Shown: positions 1-8,325, numbered from the stretch's first letter. The stretch: DNA of 40,484 nt from CAZLNV01 sp964561095 (GCA_964561095.1 CAZLNV010000005.1:1-40484); one strand, 5' to 3'. Numbers and translations are program-made. The notes: generated from the letters alone by a model not told the origin.

Positions 1-95
1 TTTTTAATAAACTCTGTTAATGAAATTTAGTTTACTGATTTGCAAATTGAAGATTAATATCTTTTTAGTGTGTTATCATTATATTTTTATAATCC

Positions 96-127
96 AATAA
101 AAAAGTGTTTATATTGAATAAACACTT
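96..127 (-). terminator. Intrinsic terminator of rplU-prp-rpmA
   Basis: A 10-bp perfect stem (103-112 with 118-127, loop 113-117) is followed on the minus strand by a T-rich run. The rpmA stop codon lies within the hairpin. It closes the L21-Prp-L27 operon; no further gene (such as obg, next in B. subtilis) is seen in 1-95. Confidence 0.8.
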
Positions 128-393
128 GCTTGTTTTTTATCTTTACCTTTTCTTTCGTATTTAACTACTCCATCTATTTTGGCAAATAATGTGTGATCTT
201 TACCCATTCCTGTATTCTCTCCTGGATAAATTTTAGTTCCTCTTTGTCTATAAATTATAGAACCGGCAGTAACAACTTCACCATCACTAGCTTTAGCGCC
301 AAGTCTACGCCCAGCAGAATCTCTTCCGTTTTTAGTAGAACCAACACCTTTTTTAGATGCAAATAATTGTATATTTAATTCTAAAAATTTCAT
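109..393 (-). CDS. rpmA: 50S ribosomal protein L27 with cleavable leader
   Basis: L27 (94 aa) sits near the peptidyl-transferase centre. The core 'SKKGVGSTKNGRDS' follows an N-terminal leader ending in 'NIQLFA', the Firmicutes-type site at which Prp cleaves between A12 and S13. GGAGG lies just upstream of the ATG, inside the end of prp. It is the third gene of rplU-prp-rpmA, the usual order in Bacilli. Length and sequence are ordinary for the family. Confidence 0.97.
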   Translation of the reverse strand: MKFLELNIQLFASKKGVGSTKNGRDSAGRRLGAKASDGEVVTAGSIIYRQRGTKIYPGENTGMGKDHTLFAKIDGVVKYERKGKDKKQASVYSI

Positions 394-394
394 C

Positions 395-694
395 TTATTC
401 CTCCATTATTTTAATATTTTTTTTGTATTTGCTTTCAAGTTCACTCATCATATTTAACATATTTTCTAATAATTTATTAGTAATTTCATCTTTTTTAATA
501 TTAATAATCTCATTAGAATCATTATAACTTATTGAATTATTATCAAATAGTAATATAGAATTAATTGTTGTAATGTATATAGAAGATGCTGAAGCACATA
601 CTATATCTTTACCTAACCTATCATATTCTGTATGACCATTCAACTTCACATATTCAATGATATTATTAACTTTTTTATATTTAATAGTTAGCAT
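395..694 (-). CDS. prp: Ribosomal-processing cysteine protease Prp
   Basis: A 99-aa protein of the Prp (YsxB/DUF464) family, which removes the N-terminal leader of L27. The catalytic pair is visible as H21 in 'NGHTEYDRLGKDIVCA' and C33 in the same motif. It lies between rplU and rpmA, as in other Firmicutes, with 1 base before the rpmA ATG, so translation is probably coupled. The L32 gene in this window also has a Prp-like leader (see 17833-18105), so the enzyme may have a second substrate here; that is inference. Confidence 0.95.
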   Translation of the reverse strand: MLTIKYKKVNNIIEYVKLNGHTEYDRLGKDIVCASASSIYITTINSILLFDNNSISYNDSNEIINIKKDEITNKLLENMLNMMSELESKYKKNIKIMEE

Positions 695-697
695 GAC

Positions 698-1000
698 TTA
701 CTTCACTTCTATTTTTTTAATAACTAATTTAGTGTACGGTTGCCTATGACCTTGAGTTTTTCTATATTTCTTTTTAGGTTTATATTTAAACACTTTAATC
801 TTTTTGTTTTTACCGTGTTTCAAAACTTCAGCAGTAATACTAGCGCCTTTTACAAAAGGTGCTCCAACTTTACCATCAACATATAAAACTTCTTTAAAAG
901 AAACTTCTTTACCTGATTCAGTATCTAATTTTTCAACAAAAATTTCATCATTTTCACTTACTAAATATTGTTTACCACCAGTAATAAATATTGCTTTCAC
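698..1000 (-). CDS. rplU: 50S ribosomal protein L21
   Basis: A 100-aa protein recognised from 'MKAIFITGGKQYLV' at the N-terminus and 'GHRQPYTKLVI' near the C-terminus, typical of bacterial L21, which binds 23S rRNA. The start is GTG (998-1000), supported by GGAGGG 8 bases upstream (1009-1014). It is the first gene of rplU-prp-rpmA, with a structured leader and a strong promoter upstream. Confidence 0.97.
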   Translation of the reverse strand: MKAIFITGGKQYLVSENDEIFVEKLDTESGKEVSFKEVLYVDGKVGAPFVKGASITAEVLKHGKNKKIKVFKYKPKKKYRKTQGHRQPYTKLVIKKIEVK

Positions 1001-1092
1001 TTATAATTCCCTCCTTCAATCAGACTCGCCTTTAAGGTGACTTATGCTTATAAACCTTTTTAGCGCGGTTGTAGAGAAAGATTTCTACAAAC
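1001..1092 (-). ncRNA. Structured 5' leader of rplU (L21 leader-like)
   Basis: About 90 bases of untranslated RNA separate the predicted transcription start (~1092) from the rplU GTG. It holds a 7-bp hairpin (1069-1075 with 1084-1090). A segment AAGG (about 1055-1058) can pair with CCTT (1034-1037), and that CCTT can pair instead with AAGG at 1029-1032, giving two exclusive folds. Position and organisation fit the L21 leader known upstream of rplU in Firmicutes (Rfam L21_leader), thought to give autogenous control by L21. Family membership was not tested. Confidence 0.55.
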
Positions 1093-1098
1093 AAGTAG

Positions 1099-1127
1099 AT
1101 TTTAGCATAAATACCCCACCATGTCAA
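1099..1127 (-). promoter_or_regulatory. Sigma-A promoter of rplU operon
   Basis: A perfect -35 TTGACA (1122-1127) and -10 TAAAAT (1099-1104) with a 17-bp spacer on the minus strand, about 100 bases upstream of rplU. It is one of the best consensus promoters in the window, as expected for a ribosomal operon. Confidence 0.85.
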
Positions 1128-1156
1128 ACTTTTTTACTATATAAAGTATGTAATAT

Positions 1157-1903
1157 TTATATACGTAGAACTCTATTTATTGGATTGTTTTTTTTCAACA
1201 CTTTTTTAGAACTATTTCTCAATTCGTCTAAAGTTATTATCTTTTTTTGCGTTTCTTCCTCTAAATATTTAATATATTGATCTAAAAATGCTATAACGCT
1301 TTCTTCTCCAGAAGATATAGCTTTGTGTATTTCATCTAGTTTATACGGTAAAGGAAAGCGAATAAGCTTATATAGTGGCATACCAATTAAAGTATGAAAT
1401 ATTACGCTATTACTAATTGATAGATTATTTTTCTTAATCTCTTCATCATACTCATCAAAACTTTCATAATAGTCGGTGTCTATATAATATAAAGTCTCAT
1501 CTGATAAAATTGTATTTTGTAGCCAAAGATCCCTAATTTCAATACAATTTTTCGATAAAGATACAACCTCTTGCTCTAAAAGACTAGCTTTATTTAAAAT
1601 ATTGCTAACTTTTGCTTTTCCGTTTGTCTTACTTTCTTTATATGGAGTAATATAACCCAATATATATTTTGGATTTTGAGAATTATCTACAACTAATTCA
1701 CTTGGAAAAAGTATGTAGTTGTAATTAATCTTTTCAAATTGAAGTAAACTCCCAAATAATTGCTCATCAAAGGAAACTGCATTATAAAACATTTTATACA
1801 CTTCACTTTGACTTATTTTAAAGCAGTCAGCAGTTGTACCACTATCTAAAAATTCACATTTAAATTTATTATAATTTTTTCTTAGTTCTTTATAATCTAT
1901 CAT
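1157..1903 (-). CDS. Protein kinase-like fold protein (paralogue 1)
   Basis: A 248-aa soluble protein with the skeleton of a small kinase. A loop 'DSGTTADCFKI' (about 20-30) is followed by 'VYKMF' with candidate ATP-binding K37, a catalytic-loop-like 'IRDLWLQNTIL' (D125, N130) and 'YIDTD' (D142, D144) in place of DFG. About 100 aa of helical C-lobe follow. It is paralogous to the upstream gene with the same layout and starts 1 base after that gene's stop. Substrate unknown; it could phosphorylate a protein or small molecule, or be an inactive binding module. No kinase-associated sensor or membrane segment is seen. Confidence 0.65.
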   Translation of the reverse strand: MIDYKELRKNYNKFKCEFLDSGTTADCFKISQSEVYKMFYNAVSFDEQLFGSLLQFEKINYNYILFPSELVVDNSQNPKYILGYITPYKESKTNGKAKVSNILNKASLLEQEVVSLSKNCIEIRDLWLQNTILSDETLYYIDTDYYESFDEYDEEIKKNNLSISNSVIFHTLIGMPLYKLIRFPLPYKLDEIHKAISSGEESVIAFLDQYIKYLEEETQKKIITLDELRNSSKKVLKKNNPINRVLRI

Positions 1904-1904
1904 T

Positions 1905-2606
1905 TTACTGTTTTAAAGCCTTTCTCAAACCTTTTACTGTTTTAATCTCGGTTTGCGTTAATTCTTGCAAATACTTTATATACTCTTCTAAAAAATAACT
2001 AACAAATATTTCTCCCACAATAACACTCCTTGCTAATATTTCCATTTTTATACTCATAAATGGTGAGTGTTCATAAAGTGAATGCATAGTTATTTTTTCA
2101 AATATCTCATAGTTCAACATTTCTATATTGCTTTTTTTATTTATTTTAATTTTAGGACTGTGAGAAAATAAATCTGTGTCAATAATATATATTCCACCAT
2201 CATTTATTATAATGTTATCAGATGATAAATCTCCTAACACAATTGAATATTCAGTTGTAAGAATATTTACTTCTTTTTCCAAAATTTTTATCATTTTTAA
2301 TAATAGAAGTAAATTGGCATTATAAAACAGATCATCTTGTATATATGCTTTTTTATATCCATCTATTTCATCACATTTTTTGACATCATTTATAACTAAT
2401 TCTTTTGGAAAAATAATGTGTGCAAAATTTAAACCTTCAAAAAAAACCAAATTTCTAAATATAGAATCTCGTTTATCAATCGGTTCTTTAAATTCTTTAT
2501 ATGCTTCTATCTCACTTATTTTGTAGCACTTAGCGAAGAATCCTTCCCCAATTAAATTGCTTTGATAATTTGGATTTTCACTCTCAAATTGTTTAGTACT
2601 TATCAT
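1905..2606 (-). CDS. Protein kinase-like fold protein (paralogue 2)
   Basis: Kinase-like protein, 233 aa from the ATG at 2606. That ATG is preferred over the TTG at 2612 because AGGGGAG (2614-2620) is 7 bases from it. Numbered from the TTG (two residues earlier), it has glycine loop 'GEGFFAKCYKI' (G22, G24), 'AYKEF' (K39), catalytic-loop-like 'LGDLSSDNIII' (D128, N133) and 'IIDTD' (D145, D147) replacing DFG. The motifs are fuller than in its downstream paralogue, so this copy is the better candidate for activity. Both are driven by the promoter at 2635-2663. Function unknown. Confidence 0.65.
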   Translation of the reverse strand: MISTKQFESENPNYQSNLIGEGFFAKCYKISEIEAYKEFKEPIDKRDSIFRNLVFFEGLNFAHIIFPKELVINDVKKCDEIDGYKKAYIQDDLFYNANLLLLLKMIKILEKEVNILTTEYSIVLGDLSSDNIIINDGGIYIIDTDLFSHSPKIKINKKSNIEMLNYEIFEKITMHSLYEHSPFMSIKMEILARSVIVGEIFVSYFLEEYIKYLQELTQTEIKTVKGLRKALKQ

Positions 2607-2634
2607 AACCAATCTCCCCTAAAAAGTGTTTATT

Positions 2635-2663
2635 ATTATACCAAAAATATAAAAAAAAGTCAA
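2635..2663 (-). promoter_or_regulatory. Promoter of the tandem kinase-like genes
   Basis: TTGACT (2658-2663), 17-bp spacer, TATAAT (2635-2640) on the minus strand, about 30 bases upstream of the ATG at 2606. Confidence 0.75.
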
Positions 2664-2664
2664 T

Positions 2665-2693
2665 TTGTATACTTCTGTTTTTTATGTTATTAT
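2665..2693 (+). promoter_or_regulatory. Promoter of the FAD dehydrogenase gene
   Basis: TTGTAT (2665-2670), 17-bp spacer, TATTAT (2688-2693) on the plus strand. It abuts the divergent kinase promoter, leaving the two -35 elements almost touching. Moderate match only. Confidence 0.5.
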
Positions 2694-2716
2694 TATTCTA
2701 GAGGTAGGTGTTAGGT

Positions 2717-4114
2717 ATGTATGATGTTATTATTGTTGGAGCTGGTCCTGCCGGACTATTTGCAGCTTATGAATTAATTACAAAGAATAAAAAATTAAAG
2801 ATTGCTCTAATAGACAAAGGAAAGAAAGCAGAAAATAGGATTTGCCCATTAAGCAGAACTAAAGAAAAATGTATTAATTGTAAACCATGTGGAATTTTAT
2901 CGGGATTTGGGGGTGCAGGAACATTTTCTGATGGGAAGCTAAATTTTATTCCTAAATTAGGAAAAAGTGATTTATTTAAGTATATGGGTAAAGCTGAAGC
3001 TTACAAATTAATTGATGAAACGGAAGAAATATTCACAAAATTCGAAATGGATAGTAAAGTATATCCTACTAACATGGATGAAGCACTTGAATTAAAAAGA
3101 AAAGTAGCCACTATGGGAGCTGAACTTTTAATTATTAAACAAAAACATTTGGGAAGTGATCATTTACCTAGTTATATAAAAGATTTTACAAACTTTTTAG
3201 AAAAATCCGGAATTGATATATATGAATCCCTTATGGTAAAAGATATATTCGAAGATGAAAAAAATATTTTACACGTTATAGGTGATGATAATAAAATAAA
3301 AGAATTAACAGCCAAAAATGTAATAGTTGCTCCTGGCAGAACAGGTGCTAAATGGGTACAGGAACTAGCTGATAAATATAAAATAGAATATATATCTCAA
3401 AGCATTGAAATTGGCGTTAGAGTTGAAGTTAGAAAAGAAATATTATCTAGTATTACTGATATTATATATGATCCAACAATTTTTATTAAAACAAAAACAT
3501 ACAACGATGAGATTAGAACATTTTGTACAAACCCAGGAGGATTTGTGGCAAAAGAAAATTATGAAGGCGGGTATATATGTGTTAATGGACATTCTTTAAA
3601 AGAAATCAAGTCAGAAAATTCAAATTTTGCGTTTATATCTAAAGTGAATTTAACACATCCTACTACAAATACTCGCGAATATGGAGAAAGTATTGCCAGA
3701 ATTGCAAATGTTTTAGGAGACGGAAAACCTATTATTCAAACTCTTAAAGACCTTCGCCAAGGAAGAAGAAGTGAATGGCATAGAATTGATAAAGGATTTG
3801 TTGAACCAACTTTGAAAGATTGTGTAGCTGGAGATCTTGCATTAGTTCTTCCGCATAGAATAATCCTAAACATTTTAGAAGGGCTAGAAACATTAGATGA
3901 AATAATACCTGGAGTAAATAATGGAGAAACACTTTTATACGGACCGGAAATAAAGTTTTTCAGTAACGAAATCATAACTAATAATAATTTTAAAATAGAT
4001 AATCATAATATATATTTTATAGGAGACGGAGCCGGTAAAGCTGGCAATATTGTCACTGCTGCAGCTACCGGATTAGTAGCGGCTAGAGATATATTAAAAA
4101 AAAATAAAGATTAA
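2717..4114 (+). CDS. FAD-dependent dehydrogenase, COG2509-type
   Basis: A 465-aa flavoprotein. The N-terminus 'DVIIVGAGPAG' is the dinucleotide-binding motif. Next come a Cys-rich segment ('CPLSRTKEKCINCKPC') and 'GFGGAGTFSDGKL', and near the C-terminus 'YFIGDGAGKAGNIVTAAATG', the second FAD contact. These mark the family of uncharacterised FAD-dependent dehydrogenases (COG2509); the substrate is not known. The ATG at 2717 is chosen over the GTG at 2708 because no ribosome site is properly spaced from the latter. The gene is convergent with the surface-protein gene at 4111 and shares a hairpin with it. Confidence 0.85.
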   Translation: MYDVIIVGAGPAGLFAAYELITKNKKLKIALIDKGKKAENRICPLSRTKEKCINCKPCGILSGFGGAGTFSDGKLNFIPKLGKSDLFKYMGKAEAYKLIDETEEIFTKFEMDSKVYPTNMDEALELKRKVATMGAELLIIKQKHLGSDHLPSYIKDFTNFLEKSGIDIYESLMVKDIFEDEKNILHVIGDDNKIKELTAKNVIVAPGRTGAKWVQELADKYKIEYISQSIEIGVRVEVRKEILSSITDIIYDPTIFIKTKTYNDEIRTFCTNPGGFVAKENYEGGYICVNGHSLKEIKSENSNFAFISKVNLTHPTTNTREYGESIARIANVLGDGKPIIQTLKDLRQGRRSEWHRIDKGFVEPTLKDCVAGDLALVLPHRIILNILEGLETLDEIIPGVNNGETLLYGPEIKFFSNEIITNNNFKIDNHNIYFIGDGAGKAGNIVTAAATGLVAARDILKKNKD

Positions 4115-4130
4115 AACTTTATTTTTTTTT
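4096..4130. terminator. Bidirectional terminator over two convergent stop codons
   Basis: A perfect 14-bp stem (4096-4109 with 4117-4130, loop 4110-4116), mostly A/T with a 9-T tail on the right and the equivalent on the other strand. The loop holds the stop of the plus-strand FAD gene (4112-4114) and of the minus-strand surface protein gene (4111-4113). Confidence 0.7.
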
Positions 4131-5654
4131 GTATAATTTTTGCTAAAATATTTGCAAAAATTATTGAACATATAACTATTATTATTACTATAAAAATATT
4201 TAATTTATTTTTGGTATCTACTATAGGTGTGGGATTATTCGTGATTGGATTANNNNNNNNNNNNNNNNNNNNNNNNNNNNNNNNNNNNNNNNNNNNNNNN
4301 NNNNNNNNNNNNNNNNNNNNNNNNNNNNNNNNNNNNNNNNNNNNNNNNNNNNTTTATTATTAAAATTTATATTTATTGTGTATACTTTTTCTAAACCACT
4401 TTCTGATAAAACTTTCAATAATACTACATTATTTCCTACATTTAATTCAACTTTTCTAGGACCAAAATTATTTACAAAATTAGATTTTATATCATTTAGC
4501 TCTGCTTCTATCTCTAAACTTGTTGCTGTTTTGTCGTCTATGTCTATATCATATGTTGTTTGAGAATTTTTTAATTCTATGTTTTTTGTTTGTGTTCCTA
4601 TTAACAAAGATAATGATTTTATTGTATTATCAATAGATTTATTTGTTTTTCTTGTTATCGTTATATAATAATTTGAAATTTTAGAATTGTCTGCAGATGT
4701 AACAATTATTGTAAATTTATTTTCTCCTACTTTTAAAGTTTTTTCTCCTGTTCCTATCATTTTGGCTGAAGTTGAAGCTGTTGCATTTATAATAATAGAA
4801 GATACATCATATTCAACAATTGCTGTATAATTTGATATATTCGAATTAAATATTGGACTTAACGAACCTTTACTTAACGATAATGAAGTTAATTTTGCTT
4901 CAGTTGAAAGGCTTTTATTTACATTTATTATATATGTTTTTGTTGTTACCCCATCTGCTGCTGTTACTACTACATTAAATGTATTTGTGCCATAACTTAA
5001 TGTTTTAACTCCCGTCCCTGTTACACTTGCATTTGTATCACTTTTTGTTCCATTTATTGTTATTGATGATATATTTGCCGCTACATTTAGTGTATAACTC
5101 GTTGTATTTTTATTAAATGTTGGACTTATATTATATCCTGTCACCGATAGACTCGATAATGTTGCATCATTTGACACTATATTAATAGTTTTTTCTCCTC
5201 CAGAAACACTTACTGGATTAGCATTATTATCAGAAGTCGATAAATTTCCTATAGAAAATGTACTATTTCCTAAAGTTGCTACTTCTTTTACCGTAAAATT
5301 AAGTGTATATATTGTCTTATCTGCATTAATTGGATTTTGAAATTGTATACTTCCTATCGAAAATATATTATTACCATTTGTCTTAGGATTACTAAATTCT
5401 GTCCAGCTATTTAATGTATTATTTAGTGTTGCACTATTTAATGTAAATTTAATAGAATCATAATTTATTTTTCCTTCTATTCCATATATATCTGGGTCTT
5501 CGTTCTCAACATCAACATATATGCTAACATTGAAATTTTCTCCTCTTATTACTTGACTAGTTGTTGATTCTGGTCTAATTACTAGTGCTTTTATATTTAT
5601 ACATAGGAATAATATGCTTAGTGTAAACAATATTAGTATTACTTTTCTTTTCAT
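4111..5654 (-). CDS. Membrane-anchored cohesin and cadherin-like repeat surface protein (interrupted by assembly gap)
   Basis: Signal peptide at residues 1-24 (KRK then a hydrophobic stretch), a cohesin-like domain (about 25-160), then three cadherin-like beta-sandwich repeats (about 163-246, 253-336, 345-432), each with the pattern 'L..L..S.G.L.P.F...T..Y'. The frame runs into 100 Ns (4253-4352). Left of the gap, in another frame because the N run is a placeholder, the same strand encodes a Pro/Asn linker, a hydrophobic segment (about 20 residues), a Lys tail 'KIIQKKIKF' and a stop at 4111-4113: a typical C-terminal membrane anchor. I infer one gene. The cohesin suggests it displays dockerin-bearing partners, such as the product of the adjacent 5663-8269 gene. 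Confidence 0.75.
4253..4352. other. Assembly gap (100 Ns)
   Basis: Exactly 100 N bases, the usual placeholder for an unknown length. It lies in the repeat-rich surface protein gene; repeats are a likely cause of the break. Reading frames on the two sides do not match across 100 bases, so the true gap length is not 100 plus a multiple of 3. Confidence 0.98.
4931..5069. repeat. Copy A of 139-bp near-identical repeat (cadherin-like module)
   Basis: This matches 6091-6229 with only three differences (at 4973, 5022 and 5064). It encodes the first cadherin-like repeat core ('SSITINGTKSDTNASVTG' onward). The flanks diverge quickly. Confidence 0.9.
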
Positions 5655-5662
5655 CTTTTCAC

Positions 5663-8269
5663 CTAATTTCCATACATTTTAACTGCGAGTTGCATTATAT
5701 CAAAAAAGTCTATTCCTGTATTTTTGTTTATGTTTCCCGCCTTTTCATAAGGTCCTATCAACTTTGCATCACTTTGATATAAATGCCTTCCTATTTTCAT
5801 TATATCATTTATATTTGAAATTCCATCTCCATTGGTATCTCCCATTATCGATATATAATAATCATTCATATCTACTTTTATTATTTGACCTGTCTTAATT
5901 ACATTTCCAGCTATTGTCTCTCCATCGGATTCATAAATATTATAATTATTTAAATTTGTAAGTATATTTGATACAAAAGTAGCTCTATCTATTCCTGTTC
6001 CTATTTCTTCTATCAATATATACTCATCTTCTATTATATATTCCGATTCTTCTACCAGCTCTATCGGTTCTTCTTTCTTTACTACTATTGTATATGTTTT
6101 TGTTGTTACCCCATCTGCTGCTGTTACTACTATATTAAATGTATTTGTGCCATAACTTAATGTTTTAACTCCCGTCCCTGTCACACTTGCATTTGTATCA
6201 CTTTTTGTTCCATTTATTGTTATCGATGAGACATTAGAATTTACATTAATACTATAACTAGTTGTTTGAGAACTAAAAGTTGGTGTTAATGAATATTCAG
6301 TAATTGAAAGATTAGACAAATTAGCATCCGAAGAAACTACATCTATATTAATTGATCCAGAAATAGCACCTAAAGACTCTCCATCTGCACCTGAAACCGT
6401 TAAGTTACTTGTCGAAATAGTACTACTACCAAAACTTGCATTAGATTTAACGCTAAAATTAAGTGTATATATTGCCTTATCTGAGGTTATTGGATTTTGA
6501 TATTGCAAATTTGCTATTGAAAAAATATTATCAGCATTTGTTTTTGGATTACTAATCTCGTCCCATTGTTCTATAACATTAGTAGGGATTAAATCAGCAT
6601 TCATAACTGCGCTATTTAATGTAAACTTAGTCGTGTCATAATTAATTTTTCCAATGATTTTATATATATCAAAGTCTGATTCATTCATATCAACTGATAT
6701 TGATACATCAAAATTCTGACCTCTACCAACTTCAGTTTTTACAGCTGCTGGTGAAACTACTAATGAATTAACTATTATATTTACAGTCGCTTCTTTACCA
6801 TCCCTATAAAAAGTTAGAGTGGATGTTCCAGGAGATGTAGCAACTAATTCTGTGTTAGAATTAACTCCAAATATAGTTTCATTTGAAACACTAATATTAT
6901 TAGAATACTTTGTTAAAGTAGAATTTTCTATTAATGTAGAGTGCTTTGTTAAAGTAAATTGTATATTATTTATTACATCGCCTATAACATAACTGTAAGT
7001 TTCTGCTTTAGGTGATATTGAAGTTACATAATCTCCATTAGTTATGTAGTCCCACCAATTATTTGAATACCCATCATTTGTGTATCCAGTCACATGAGGC
7101 ATTAATGAAAACCACCAACGATGATGTTTTCTCGCATCACTAATTGTCCCAGTAAGTGGAGAATTTAGATAAGCTGTTGTAGGATTAAAATAAGTAAGAG
7201 AAGCAGTACTTGTTAAATTTGGATAATTCTCCCATTCTTTCCACTTACTAAGTACATTATTTGTTGTATTTGCCCAATCATAATCGGTTTCACTATTAGG
7301 TGAAAAGTGAACATTGCCTACTCCTGATAAACCCGTTCCCTTTGTTGCATTTGAACGTTCATTTAATGTAAATTTATCCCATAGATTAAGAGTATCATAG
7401 TTATTAACAGTTATACTAGAATGATTTAAATCATAACAACTATTGGAAATTGAATTAAATACATTTGATAAAATGTTTTCAGTAGCATGAGCATTACATT
7501 CAAAATTCGCATCTGGTCTTGATATTGAAACATTAATTATTTTATAATTTATTGAATTATTGATAAGCTGGGCACCATTTATCCAGTAAGCGGTTTTTCC
7601 TACCATTATTGACTCAAATCCTTGTGTCACATCAACATTAACAAGCCATACTTGATCAAATTCTCCAGCTGCTCTTTTTGCAGTTAAATTAAATTTGTTT
7701 ACTAAGTATTCATAATCTAAAGAATATGCAGGAATAGTTTTTACAAATTCATTATCCCAAAAACCAAACCAGCCATTGTTAAATATGCTCAGCCATGTAT
7801 CTTCATCAATAGTTTTTGTTACAATTCCACTTGGAAGAGTCAAATTATTTTTGTATGTTGCAAATTCATTAGTCTTAATTGTCTCAACTATATCAACATC
7901 AATAGTACCATGTGAACTATATTCTATATCAGTTACTAATTCACTTATAGCTTGTTCCTTATTTTGGCCTAAGCAAACACTAGCATTTTTTCCAGCACAA
8001 GATACACCTGATACAGTTCCCTTTGTCAAAATCGGGTCTAACTCTAATATCAACACTTTCAATGTTTTGGTTGGCGCATTTGATATAGTTTGTGCATAAT
8101 TATATTCTTCAAGTGGCACTATATCATTAGGATTTAAGCCAAATGTTTTAGTTCCTAACAACAAGTATATACTAAAAGCAGTAATTCCCATTACTAGTAA
8201 ACCTAATACAATTAAATTTTTCTTTGTCATAAACTTTTTAATTTCAACAAATTTTCTTATTTCTTTCAT
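5663..8269 (-). CDS. Large secreted/surface protein with cohesin, cadherin-like and dockerin modules
   Basis: 868 aa from the ATG at 8269. AAGGTAGG lies 7 bases upstream; the longer frame to 8329 has no such site. N-terminal basic stretch and one membrane segment (about 17-38). An unrecognised domain of about 400 aa follows, with 'HATENILSNVF', 'GNVHFSPN...DYDW' and 'HHRWWF' motifs, perhaps enzymatic. Then a bacterial Ig-like stretch (about 440-500), a cohesin-like domain (503-643), a cadherin-like repeat (646-731), an acidic linker, a small module (about 757-809) and a type I dockerin (810-868) with 'GDTNGDGISNINDIMKIGRHL' split as calcium-loop plus helix and a weaker second repeat. It can in principle bind the neighbouring cohesin protein or itself. 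Confidence 0.8.
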   Translation of the reverse strand: MKEIRKFVEIKKFMTKKNLIVLGLLVMGITAFSIYLLLGTKTFGLNPNDIVPLEEYNYAQTISNAPTKTLKVLILELDPILTKGTVSGVSCAGKNASVCLGQNKEQAISELVTDIEYSSHGTIDVDIVETIKTNEFATYKNNLTLPSGIVTKTIDEDTWLSIFNNGWFGFWDNEFVKTIPAYSLDYEYLVNKFNLTAKRAAGEFDQVWLVNVDVTQGFESIMVGKTAYWINGAQLINNSINYKIINVSISRPDANFECNAHATENILSNVFNSISNSCYDLNHSSITVNNYDTLNLWDKFTLNERSNATKGTGLSGVGNVHFSPNSETDYDWANTTNNVLSKWKEWENYPNLTSTASLTYFNPTTAYLNSPLTGTISDARKHHRWWFSLMPHVTGYTNDGYSNNWWDYITNGDYVTSISPKAETYSYVIGDVINNIQFTLTKHSTLIENSTLTKYSNNISVSNETIFGVNSNTELVATSPGTSTLTFYRDGKEATVNIIVNSLVVSPAAVKTEVGRGQNFDVSISVDMNESDFDIYKIIGKINYDTTKFTLNSAVMNADLIPTNVIEQWDEISNPKTNADNIFSIANLQYQNPITSDKAIYTLNFSVKSNASFGSSTISTSNLTVSGADGESLGAISGSINIDVVSSDANLSNLSITEYSLTPTFSSQTTSYSINVNSNVSSITINGTKSDTNASVTGTGVKTLSYGTNTFNIVVTAADGVTTKTYTIVVKKEEPIELVEESEYIIEDEYILIEEIGTGIDRATFVSNILTNLNNYNIYESDGETIAGNVIKTGQIIKVDMNDYYISIMGDTNGDGISNINDIMKIGRHLYQSDAKLIGPYEKAGNINKNTGIDFFDIMQLAVKMYGN
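6091..6229. repeat. Copy B of 139-bp near-identical repeat (cadherin-like module)
   Basis: Partner of 4931-5069 at a constant offset of 1160 bases. The downstream cohesin-coding stretch aligns at the same offset (for example 5301 with 6461), so a whole cohesin-cadherin cassette was duplicated and this part was homogenised or copied recently. Confidence 0.9.
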
Positions 8270-8293
8270 TTGTAAACCTACCTTACTATAAAA

Positions 8294-8322
8294 ATTATAA
8301 CATAACAAAAACATTTTTACAA
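8294..8322 (-). promoter_or_regulatory. Promoter of the dockerin protein gene
   Basis: TTGTAA (8317-8322), 17-bp spacer, TATAAT (8294-8299), just upstream of the ATG at 8269 and directly after the stop of the SpoIVFB-like gene. It suggests separate transcription of the surface genes. Confidence 0.6.
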
Positions 8323-8325
8323 TTG

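Noticed and set aside
804..1040. Open frames opposite rplU and similar antisense frames across recD2, mtaB, rseP and cdsA
   Set aside because: They lie opposite clear genes, lack ribosome sites and show no family features.
4221..4252. Apparent C-terminal residues of the surface protein after the gap
   Set aside because: Frame is carried across an arbitrary 100-N run; the other frame encodes a membrane anchor and proper stop.
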